DNA from: Candidatus Peregrinibacteria bacterium
GTDB taxonomy: Bacteria; Patescibacteriota; Gracilibacteria; UM-FILTER-43-11
Direction: 5' to 3'
Assembly (NCBI GenBank): GCA_016220125.1
Contig: JACRIF010000044.1
Span: forward strand, 1-22,470
Length of the DNA stretch: 22,470 bases
Part shown: piece by piece, positions 15,122-21,708 of the stretch
Layout: each line of letters begins with the position of its first letter
Position numbering within the stretch: position 1 is the stretch's first letter
Made by a program: the position numbers and the translations under genes
Notes under the pieces: generated by a model
What the model was told of the DNA's origin: nothing
Database searches by the model: none
Seen by the model: only the letters and a program-made list of their open reading frames with translations

Positions 15122-15247
15122 GCGATAAGCAATAAGCGGTCAGCTGCCCATTACTCCAGCAAATTGATGGGACTTTTTGTCTTTAATTTGATATAAAGGC
15201 AACGGTGTTTAATGCTTATCGCATAACGCTTACCGCTTAAAGCTTAA
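15119..15247. repeat. Spacer made of TAAGCGATAAGC-like words in inverted orientation
   Basis: 15120-15142 carries TAAGCGATAAGCAATAAGCGGT, and 15210-15245 carries GCTTATCGC, ACGCTTACCGCTTA and AGCTTA, roughly its inverse complement. The same word occurs at 7811-7836. A possible -10 (TATAAA near 15191) for the next gene lies between the two halves. Confidence 0.6.
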
Positions 15248-15256
15248 TCAAACAAT

Positions 15257-15700
15257 ATGGCCCTCAAAGAACAAATCACGGCGGATATGATCGCCGCCAT
15301 GAAGGCGCGCGACGAGCTGAAGACCAGCACCCTGCGCATGATGAAAGCCGAGATCATGAAATACGAGGTGAGCGGAAAGGATAAAGTCGCCACCGACGAA
15401 GTGGTGCTCGACATTTTCAAGCGCGCCATCAAGCAGCGCAAAGACTCCGCCGAGGCATTCACCACGGGCGGCAAGGCCGATATGGCCCAACAGGAGTTGG
15501 GCGAGATCAAAATCATCGAGGCCTATATGCCCGCCCAGATGAGCGAGGAGGAGATTCGCAAAATCGTCGCTGACACTATCAAGCAGATGAACGCCACGGT
15601 CGCCGATTTCGGCAAAGTGATGGGCATGGTGGTGGGCAAAACCAAGGGCAAGGCCGACGGCAGCCTGGTGAGCAAAGTGGTGAAGGAGATGCTCAAATAA
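15257..15700 (+). CDS. yqeY: GatB/YqeY-domain protein, 147 aa
   Basis: The full-length stand-alone YqeY family: MALKEQITADMIAAMKARDELKTSTLRMMKAEI at the start, IKQRKDSAEAF in the centre (about 57-67), IEAYMPAQMSEEEI (87-100), and DFGKVMGMVVGKTKGKADGSLVSKVVKEML at the end. The domain also forms the tRNA-binding tail of GatB in Asp/Glu-tRNA amidotransferase; the free protein's role is not settled, but a tRNA-linked job is assumed. No SD. It is preceded by a word-repeat spacer. Confidence 0.94.
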   Translation: MALKEQITADMIAAMKARDELKTSTLRMMKAEIMKYEVSGKDKVATDEVVLDIFKRAIKQRKDSAEAFTTGGKADMAQQELGEIKIIEAYMPAQMSEEEIRKIVADTIKQMNATVADFGKVMGMVVGKTKGKADGSLVSKVVKEMLK

Positions 15701-15743
15701 TTTCGGATTTCGCATTCTCACCAGCGGAAAATGATCCATCCTG

Positions 15744-15772
15744 TTGACAATTCTCAAATAAAATTCAACAAT
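15744..15772 (+). promoter_or_regulatory. Predicted promoter of the attenuator-like unit
   Basis: Perfect TTGACA (15744-15749), 17 bases, AACAAT (15767-15772). It drives the mini-ORF and, on read-through, the 213-aa gene. Confidence 0.5.
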
Positions 15773-15804
15773 ACACTTCCTCTCCGTTTCAAAGCTTCAA
15801 ACAT

Positions 15805-15876
15805 ATGATATTCGATTTCCAGACCATGACCGGCATGTTGATGCGAATGCCCTCCGAAGGCTGGATCTTGAACTGA
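15805..15876 (+). CDS. Possible Met-rich leader peptide, 23 aa
   Basis: The ATG opens a 23-codon frame, MIFDFQTMTGMLMRMPSEGW then ILN, ending at TGA. It has five Met (four in residues 8-15) and one Trp. No SD is visible. It lies between a promoter and a terminator whose left arm is complementary to codons 17-20, the layout of an attenuation leader. It may equally be a chance frame in a small RNA. Confidence 0.35.
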   Translation: MIFDFQTMTGMLMRMPSEGWILN

Positions 15877-15929
15877 CCATTCGTCTGACCATCAATCCCC
15901 AGCCTTCGCCTCCGGACGAAGGCTTTTTT
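15855..15929 (+). terminator. Terminator with competing antiterminator (attenuator-like)
   Basis: AGCCTTCG (15901-15908) pairs with CGAAGGCT (15917-15924) and T6 follows: an intrinsic terminator 14 bases before the next ATG. An upstream CGAAGGCTGG (15855-15864) is perfectly complementary to CCAGCCTTCG (15899-15908), so it can seize the terminator's left arm. Confidence 0.65.
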
Positions 15930-15943
15930 AATTCCCCCTCCCC

Positions 15944-16585
15944 ATGGAAACCCACTCCGTCTTCAAAACCCCCAACCACCCCTCGTTTGTGAACCTTGTC
16001 CTACCGGGCTCCCACCCGGAATCGGTGGACAATTCGGATCTCACGCTTGGAATCGTGAAACGCATCGTGAACGATCATTTCCGCGTCGCCCAGGTGGGCC
16101 TTGCCCTGCATGGCGATGTGATCGAGATCGCCAATTTACAGGGCGCAGGACCCACGTCCCGCTACGCCCTCTCGGGACTGGACCCAAAAAGAACCTTCGC
16201 CCAATTCGAGAAAATACTTGGTATCAAACCATTGAACACCCTGTTGGCGATCGCCATCCTATTTTCGAAACAACGCGGGGAATTCCGCAAAATCATCTGC
16301 GACACCGGCAAAAAAGAGGCGCACCTGAACTATTCCACCGTTCTTCAGGCCCTCAAGTTCCGGCCCGCCCCCGAATGCAAAGACCAGCTTGAACTGGGTC
16401 TGGATATCGATGAATCAAAACTGCTTGAGCGGGTGATCGGAAAATCGGATGAGAAGCGCGAATCCTTCGACAAGATCCAGGCGACATTCCGGCCCCATCT
16501 CCACCGCGTGTTCGACCAATACCTGGAAAGCGATTTCTACCGCTCGAAGCACAGGCCCCACACCCAGCTGAACGCTGAAATCTAG
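15944..16585 (+). CDS. Conserved-looking protein of unknown function, 213 aa
   Basis: A soluble, mixed alpha/beta-like sequence with no signal peptide or membrane helix. Notable segments are SFVNLVLPGSHPESVDNSD (14-32), VGLALHGDVIEIANLQGAGP (47-66), a hydrophobic helix KPLNTLLAIAILFSKQRGEF (about 93-112), and a charged C-terminal half. I do not recognise the family. The ATG at 15944 lies directly after the attenuator-like terminator, so its expression probably depends on read-through or an undetected promoter. No SD. It converges on carB. Confidence 0.75.
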   Translation: METHSVFKTPNHPSFVNLVLPGSHPESVDNSDLTLGIVKRIVNDHFRVAQVGLALHGDVIEIANLQGAGPTSRYALSGLDPKRTFAQFEKILGIKPLNTLLAIAILFSKQRGEFRKIICDTGKKEAHLNYSTVLQALKFRPAPECKDQLELGLDIDESKLLERVIGKSDEKRESFDKIQATFRPHLHRVFDQYLESDFYRSKHRPHTQLNAEI

Positions 16586-16608
16586 ACCGAAATAAATTAC
16601 GAGTTTCA

Positions 16609-16667
16609 AATTACGAGTTACGAGTTCAAATTCGTCATTCGCAACTCGTCATTCGTAATTAATTTTT
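16609..16667. terminator. Shared terminator between the 213-aa gene and carB
   Basis: AATTACGAGTTACGAGTT (16609-16626) pairs with 16643-16660 at 16 of 18 positions; T5 follows on the plus strand. The right arm overlaps the carB stop codon. Both arms are tandem TTACGAG-type words, also seen at 8359-8379. Confidence 0.65.
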
Positions 16668-19600
16668 GTATTCCTCCCAGTCCTTGATCTTCAAATCCTC
16701 GAGCCTGTATTTCTCGAGCGAGCGAACCAGGGTTTTGGCCACCTGCGCGTTGGTGATGAGCGGAATGTTCCGGTCGATCGCCTTCCGGCGGATCCGGTAG
16801 CCGTCGGTGAGTTCCTCCTTGGCGTAGGTTTGAGGGATCACGATGGCGAGATCCAATTTCCGGCCGTCGAGATACTCGGCGATGTTCGGCGTGTCAGGAT
16901 GCGAAATTTTGTGGAGCAACGTGTTTTTCACCGTGTTCTCCGATAGAAATTTAGAGGTGCCAAACGTGGCGAAAAGGGAGAAGCCCATCTCGACCAACTG
17001 GCGAGCCGTTTCGAGCATGTACATCTTGTCCTCCATGCGACCGATGGAGAGCAGGATGTTCTTCTTGGGGATTCGCCCGCCTGTGGCCAGAAACCCTTTC
17101 AAAAACGCCTCCTCCAGGTCGTCGCCAAAGCAGGCGACCTCGCCCGTGCTCGCCATCTCGACCCCGAGCACGGGGTCGGCGCCCTTGAGGCGCGTGAAGG
17201 AGAATTGGGGAAATTTCACGGCCACATAGTCGAGATCGACTGTCTGGTAACGAGCCTTGTGGTCGGCCTCGCCCAGCATGGCCTTGGTGGCGAGTTCGAT
17301 AAAGTTGTGGCCCGTTACCTTTGAGACGAATGGGAACGAGCGGCTAGCGCGCAGGTTGCACTCGATGACCTTGATGCGATTGTCCTTCGCCAAAAATTGA
17401 ATGTTGAACGGGCCCGTGATCTTGAGCTCCAATGCGATCCGCTTCCCGATGGTTTTGATGCGCCGCATGGTTTCGAGATACGTTTTCTGCGGGGGCAGAA
17501 CGATGGTGGCGTCGCCCGAGTGCACACCCGCGTTTTCGACGTGCTCCGACACGGCGTAGATCAGGATTTTCCCCTTGTGCGCCACGGCATCGAATTCGAT
17601 CTCGCGCGCGCCGACCTCAAATTTTGAGATCACGACGGGGGCCTCGGTCGAAATTTTGACCGCCTTGCCCAAAAACCCCTCCAGATCCTCGTGGTTGTGG
17701 GCCACGCTCATGGCCGCGCCCGAGAGCACGTAGCTCGGGCGCACGAGCACGGGGTATCCCACCTTTTCGGAGAATGCTTCGGCCTCCGCCACGGTGTGAA
17801 ACGCCTTCCACAATGGCTGATCGATCCCGAGGGTGTCGCATAGGGCCGAAAACTTGTCGCGACTTTCGGCGCGGTCGATGTTTTCCACGGAGGTTCCCAA
17901 AATTTTGACGCCATCGCGCTTCAACTTTTGCGCCAGATTGTTCGGGATCTGCCCGCCCATGGAAACCACCACGCCATTGGGATTTTCCTTGTCGCAAATA
18001 TCGAGCACGCGCTCGAGGCTCAACTCGTCGAAATAGAGCTTGTCGCACTCGTCGAAATCGGTACTCACGGTCTCGGGATTGTAGTTCACCATGATGGACT
18101 CGACCCCTTTTTTCCGCAGAGTGCGAACCGTGTTCACGGCGCACCAGTCGAACTCGACGGAGGAGCCGATGCAGTAGGGACCGGAACCGAGAACCACGAC
18201 CTTGCCAGACCCCCTCGCCCTTCGGGCACTCCCCCTTTTTAAGGGGGAGATGGCAAGGTCGTCCTTGTCGCCCCAGTAGGTGAAGTAGAGATAGTTCGTC
18301 TTGGCGGGAAATTCGGCGGCCAGGGTATCGATCTGCTTCACCACCGGAATGATTCCCATTTTTTTTCGGACCGCTCGCACGTGAGACTCATGACTTGAGA
18401 CTTTCAAGGCAATTTGCTTGTCGGAAAAGCCGGCGCGCTTGGCTCGACGCATCAGGTCGACTGAAATATTTTTGAGCGTTTTTACCCCGTGGATCTCGCG
18501 GGCGAGATGGCGGATGTTTTGGATCTTTTGGAGGAACCACCAATCGATGCCCGTGAGCTTGTTCAGGCGATCGAGGGTGTAGCCGTCGTCGACCGCCTTC
18601 GCCAAGGCGAAAATGCGACGAGGAGTGGGCACGGCAATGGCCTTGTCGAGATCGGAGAAAAGATGGTCGGCCTCGAGGCCGAATGCCCCCACCATGATCA
18701 TGCGCAGGCCTTTCTGCAACGCCTCCTCGAACGAACGGCCCAGGGCCATGACCTCGCCCACAGATTTCATCTCGGAGCTGATCTCCTCGCTCACTTTTCG
18801 GAACTTGTTGAGGTCCCATCGGGGAATCTTCACGGCCACGTAGTCGAGCGCGGGCTCGAAGCAAGCGGAGGTTTTTTTGGTCACCGCATTGCGAAGATCG
18901 TTCAAGGCAAAGCCGAGACCCAATTTTGCCGCCACGTACGCAAGCGGATAGCCTGTTGCCTTCGACGCCAGCGCGGAGGAGCGACTGAGACGCGCATTGA
19001 CCTCGATGACCCTGTAATCGTCGGATTTGGGGTCGAGCGCGTATTGGATGTTGCACTCCCCGACGATTCCCAGATGCCGAATAACCTTCTGGGCGATGTT
19101 TCGAAGTTTCTGATATTCGTGATTGTTCAACGTTTGGCTCGGCGCGACCACGATGGACTCGCCCGTGTGGATGCCCAACGGATCCAAATTCTCCATGTTG
19201 CACACCGTGATGCAGTTGTCGTTCCGGTCGCGCACCACTTCGTACTCGATCTCCTTCCAGCCTTTCAAATACTCCTCGACGAGCACCTGATCGGAGGTCG
19301 AAAAAGCCTTGCTAAGCACGGATTCCAACTCCTTTTTGTCGTAGGCAACGCCCGAACCCAAGCCCCCCAACGCGAACGCCGCGCGCACCATGACCGGGAA
19401 GCCGATTTTAACCGCCGCCTCCTTCGCCGATTCCGCCGACACGCAGGCGAAACTGCGCGGGACGCTGACCCCGATTCCCATCAGGGTTTTGTTGAAAAGT
19501 TCGCGGTCCTCGGTGAGCTGAATGGAGCGCACGGGCGTGCCCAGCACGTGGATTCCATACTTCTTGAGGATCCCCTTTTCAAACAGCTCCACGCCACAGT

Positions 19601-19886
19601 TCAAGGCGGTCTGGCCGCCGAAACTGAGGGCGATGGCGTCGGGCTTTTCCTTTTGGATCACCCCCTCGACGAAATGGGGCGTGACGGGCAGGAAATAGAT
19701 TTTGTCCGCAAGCCCCTTCGACGTCTGGTTCGTGGCGATGTTGGGATTGATGAGAACGACTTTGATCTTTTCCTCCTTGAACGCCTTGATGGCCTGGGAA
19801 CCTGAATAGTCGAACTCGCCCGCCTCGCCGATTTTGAGGGCACCGGAGCCGAGTAGGAGGATTTTTTTGAAAGGGGGGTTTGTCAT
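16659..19886 (-). CDS. carB: Carbamoyl-phosphate synthase large subunit, 1075 aa
   Basis: Makes carbamoyl phosphate from bicarbonate, ammonia and two ATP for pyrimidine and arginine synthesis. Layout: N-terminal ATP-grasp half opening KKILLLGSGALKIGEAGEFDYSGSQAIKAF, oligomerisation region about 400-540, second ATP-grasp half opening KVVVLGSGPYCIGSSVEFDWCAVN (from about 562), and an MGS-like allosteric domain (from about 940). The GEAGEFDYSGSQA opening resembles the eukaryotic CAD type more than E. coli's. Residues 544-561 (LAISPLKRGSARRARGSG) are encoded by a palindrome. The frame opens at 19940, but the ATG at 19886 (MTNPPFKKILLLGSG) fits the family. carA is not in the window. No SD. Confidence 0.96.
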   Translation of the reverse strand: MTNPPFKKILLLGSGALKIGEAGEFDYSGSQAIKAFKEEKIKVVLINPNIATNQTSKGLADKIYFLPVTPHFVEGVIQKEKPDAIALSFGGQTALNCGVELFEKGILKKYGIHVLGTPVRSIQLTEDRELFNKTLMGIGVSVPRSFACVSAESAKEAAVKIGFPVMVRAAFALGGLGSGVAYDKKELESVLSKAFSTSDQVLVEEYLKGWKEIEYEVVRDRNDNCITVCNMENLDPLGIHTGESIVVAPSQTLNNHEYQKLRNIAQKVIRHLGIVGECNIQYALDPKSDDYRVIEVNARLSRSSALASKATGYPLAYVAAKLGLGFALNDLRNAVTKKTSACFEPALDYVAVKIPRWDLNKFRKVSEEISSEMKSVGEVMALGRSFEEALQKGLRMIMVGAFGLEADHLFSDLDKAIAVPTPRRIFALAKAVDDGYTLDRLNKLTGIDWWFLQKIQNIRHLAREIHGVKTLKNISVDLMRRAKRAGFSDKQIALKVSSHESHVRAVRKKMGIIPVVKQIDTLAAEFPAKTNYLYFTYWGDKDDLAISPLKRGSARRARGSGKVVVLGSGPYCIGSSVEFDWCAVNTVRTLRKKGVESIMVNYNPETVSTDFDECDKLYFDELSLERVLDICDKENPNGVVVSMGGQIPNNLAQKLKRDGVKILGTSVENIDRAESRDKFSALCDTLGIDQPLWKAFHTVAEAEAFSEKVGYPVLVRPSYVLSGAAMSVAHNHEDLEGFLGKAVKISTEAPVVISKFEVGAREIEFDAVAHKGKILIYAVSEHVENAGVHSGDATIVLPPQKTYLETMRRIKTIGKRIALELKITGPFNIQFLAKDNRIKVIECNLRASRSFPFVSKVTGHNFIELATKAMLGEADHKARYQTVDLDYVAVKFPQFSFTRLKGADPVLGVEMASTGEVACFGDDLEEAFLKGFLATGGRIPKKNILLSIGRMEDKMYMLETARQLVEMGFSLFATFGTSKFLSENTVKNTLLHKISHPDTPNIAEYLDGRKLDLAIVIPQTYAKEELTDGYRIRRKAIDRNIPLITNAQVAKTLVRSLEKYRLEDLKIKDWEEYKN
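18196..18262. repeat. Palindromic element inside carB, translated in frame
   Basis: Outer arms ACGACCTTGCCA (18196-18207) and its complement (18251-18262) are a perfect 12-bp inverted repeat. Inside are CTCCCCCTT-ttt-AAGGGGGAG (18229-18249) and GCCC-ttc-GGGC (18217-18227). It encodes 18 low-complexity basic residues in the linker between the two CPS halves. No second copy is in the window. Confidence 0.75.
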
Positions 19887-20224
19887 CGCTTGAGAAATTA
19901 ACTGAGTTGCCAGTTGGGATTTCCTCTCAGAATCGAACAATCTTCTATGCAGATTTTCGATCCTGAGCCCTTCGCTCCGCTCGCCCTCATCACCTTGGAC
20001 TCGGGCTCCTACGCTTCGGACCGGAAATCTCGCAACTATGAAAAAAAGACCCTACAGCGCCAGAAGCGCCCTGAGAGTCCAACCTTTCGGAATCAAAATT
20101 CAAATTCATTTTCGCCCCCTAGCTTAACGTGGCGACGGGAAGTTATCAAATTCTTTTTTCATCGCCTCGAATCACCAAAAAAAGGGCGACCCCAAAAACC
20201 GAAAGGAGCCCAAAGAATCCCCTG
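19887..20224. other. Gene-free stretch upstream of carB
   Basis: About 340 bases with no convincing gene. A plus-strand open frame runs through it, but its composition is not protein-like and it runs into the next minus gene. It holds a long imperfect hairpin (about 19951-20030: GAGCCC/GGGCTC with outer GATTT/AAATC) that would sit in a carB leader, and a T7-ending weak hairpin (about 20175-20215, minus strand) that could terminate the gene at 20225. No clear carB promoter was seen. Confidence 0.4.
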
Positions 20225-20536
20225 CTACGCATTCCCCACCCGCATTTCCGATTCCTCCGCCCCCTCCGCGCTTGTCGGCTGGGTGCGACTCCGCACCATA
20301 AACTCGTACTTCAAATCCGTTTTGTCGAGGATGGCCAGCACGGCCGCGTGGTTCTCTTTGATCACCATCACCACCGAGGAATAAAGCGCATTCACCAACT
20401 CCACATTTCCACGAACATCCCCGTACCCCATGATGCCCTTGATATCCTTGCGGATCGCATGCTTTGGATCGTCTGGCTTGAAAATCTTCACCACCACCTC
20501 GTTTCGCTCGTTGACCTCGAATTCGGGTTTTGCCAT
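20225..20536 (-). CDS. Small protein of unknown function, 103 aa
   Basis: Starts MAKPEFEVNERNEVVVKIFKPDDPKHAIRKDIKG; the central part (GNVELVNALYSSVVMVIKENHAAVLAILDKTDLKYEFMVR) looks like helix plus strand; the last 20 residues are low-complexity and polar. No signal or membrane segment. I do not recognise a family. The ATG at 20536 is supported by a good promoter about 30 bases upstream. It follows another small minus-strand gene, 76 bases away, but has its own promoter. Confidence 0.7.
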   Translation of the reverse strand: MAKPEFEVNERNEVVVKIFKPDDPKHAIRKDIKGIMGYGDVRGNVELVNALYSSVVMVIKENHAAVLAILDKTDLKYEFMVRSRTQPTSAEGAEESEMRVGNA

Positions 20537-20566
20537 CGCGCTTATAAATTATTGGAAAGTGCAGTC

Positions 20567-20594
20567 ATCTTATAAAATCGAGCGGATTTGTCAA
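20567..20594 (-). promoter_or_regulatory. Predicted promoter of the 103-aa gene
   Basis: Minus strand perfect TTGACA, 16 bases, TAAGAT. Leader of about 25 nt. Confidence 0.55.
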
Positions 20595-20612
20595 ACTTTT
20601 CCCATCAACCCC

Positions 20613-20843
20613 TCATGGCCGAAACCAACTCGGAGCCGGTCGGGATGCATCCGCGACCCCTTCGTACAATTCCATGTCGACTTCGATCGGCTCCTCCGGC
20701 ATTTCAACTGTGGCCAACGCAACGCGGATCGTCCTGCGCCCCGCGCGCACCAACAAAAAACCGGCCTTGGCCAGCTTGACCTGATCGGCCCCAAGATCGA
20801 CCTCATACCGTTGCCCCCGGTGCTCCACTGTGTAGCGCGCCAT
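20613..20843 (-). CDS. Small basic-then-acidic protein of unknown function, 76 aa
   Basis: MARYTVEHRGQRYEVDLGADQVKLAKAGFLLVRAGRRTIRVALATVEMPEEPIEV shows alternating hydrophobic residues consistent with a small beta-barrel, then an acidic tail. Of the overlapping frames here, this one has the most protein-like composition. No family recognised. Upstream TTGACT with a poor -10 could be its promoter, overlapping the divergent tsaC control region. Short length keeps confidence moderate. Confidence 0.55.
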   Translation of the reverse strand: MARYTVEHRGQRYEVDLGADQVKLAKAGFLLVRAGRRTIRVALATVEMPEEPIEVDMELYEGVADASRPAPSWFRP

Positions 20844-20917
20844 AGACTTTTACAAACGTTTCGTAATAGATAACTTCTTTTCAATTTTTAGTCAATATGC
20901 CCTCAGCGAATTTTGGA

Positions 20918-20923
20918 TATAAT
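20918..20923 (+). promoter_or_regulatory. -10 element of tsaC
   Basis: Perfect TATAAT; the -35 is not recognisable. The predicted start near 20930 lies after an upstream in-frame ATG (20897), which supports the ATG at 20951 as the true start. Confidence 0.5.
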
Positions 20924-20950
20924 GAATCCATCAACAAGCGCTCACTCGCT

Positions 20951-21592
20951 ATGAAAATTCTCCCCCTCAATCCCGGCACCCTCAAGGAAGCCGTCTCCGT
21001 TTTAAAACAAGGGGGCGTGGTCGCCCACCCCACCGACACCTGTTTCGGGTTGGCCGGCGATTTGATGAACCCCGAGGCGCTCAAAAAAATACAGGCCATC
21101 AAGGGAAGGGATGGCGGGAAACCGATGAGCGTCATGATCTCGGTGCTTGAGCAGTTGAAAATGAAGCGCTACGCAAAACTGGACGAGTTCAGCTCGTTCG
21201 TGACCCTGAAACTGCTTCCCGGAGCCGTGACCATCCTGTTGCCCAAAGGCCCCACCATCCCGGCGCACTATTTTCCGGAAACCCCTCTAGTCGGACTCCG
21301 CGTGCCATTGCACGACCTGACCCAGGATCTGTTGCGCGCCTTCGGAGGCCCGCTCATCACCACCAGCGCGAACCGTTCCGGGGAGCCCCTGTGCTTCACC
21401 CACGAGGAAGCGGAAGCCGCTTTCCGCAAACAAACCCACCAGCCCGACCTGATTATCGAGGGCGTTGTGAACAGCCGCAAATCGGCCTCCACCGTGCTCT
21501 CGGTCGAAAAAGACCATGTCCGCATCCTGCGCCCGGGCCCCATCACCGCCTCTCAGCTGGAAATCATCCTGGGGGTGCCTGTCAAAGAGTGA
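20951..21592 (+). CDS. tsaC: L-threonylcarbamoyladenylate synthase (Sua5/YciO/YrdC family), 213 aa
   Basis: Makes threonylcarbamoyl-AMP from Thr, bicarbonate and ATP, the first step of t6A37 in ANN-decoding tRNAs. Motifs: GGVVAHPTDTCFGLAGD (21-37), the basic KGRDGGKP cluster (51-58), LLPGAVTILLP (88-98), GLRVPLH (115-121), TSANRSGEP (138-146) and STVLSVEKDHVRILRPG near the end. The C-terminal Sua5 domain is absent, so this is the short TsaC form. The frame extends upstream to 20897, but that ATG precedes the TATAAT. No SD. aspS follows from its own predicted promoter. Confidence 0.94.
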   Translation: MKILPLNPGTLKEAVSVLKQGGVVAHPTDTCFGLAGDLMNPEALKKIQAIKGRDGGKPMSVMISVLEQLKMKRYAKLDEFSSFVTLKLLPGAVTILLPKGPTIPAHYFPETPLVGLRVPLHDLTQDLLRAFGGPLITTSANRSGEPLCFTHEEAEAAFRKQTHQPDLIIEGVVNSRKSASTVLSVEKDHVRILRPGPITASQLEIILGVPVKE

Positions 21593-21621
21593 TTGCCTCC
21601 CTCTTTATCTTCCCTTACAAT
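21593..21621 (+). promoter_or_regulatory. Predicted promoter of aspS
   Basis: TTGCCT (21593-21598), 17-bp spacer, TACAAT (21616-21621), starting right after the tsaC stop. It predicts a leader of about 80 nt. Confidence 0.55.
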
Positions 21622-21627
21622 GGACAA

Positions 21628-21699
21628 GAATTTTTAATTGTTAGTTTTTAATTTTTAAACGCTTTCATTAAAAATTTAAAATTGTAAATTATAAAATTC
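21628..21699 (+). other. AT-rich, self-complementary leader of aspS
   Basis: GAATTTT (21628-21634) pairs with AAAATTC (21693-21699), and ATTTTTAA (21651-21658) with TTAAAAAT (21668-21675). No GC-rich stem plus T-run and no T-box signature are seen. It may be a weak attenuator or simply AT-rich spacer. Confidence 0.4.
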
Positions 21700-21708
21700 C
21701 CTTCCGCT

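Noticed and set aside
18489..19805. 438-codon open frame antisense to carB
   Set aside because: Shadow frame opposite strongly conserved carB; composition unlike a real protein.
19914..20384. 156-codon plus-strand frame upstream of carB
   Set aside because: Polar, Ser/Arg/Pro-rich, overlaps the better 103-aa minus gene, and has no promoter or family signature.
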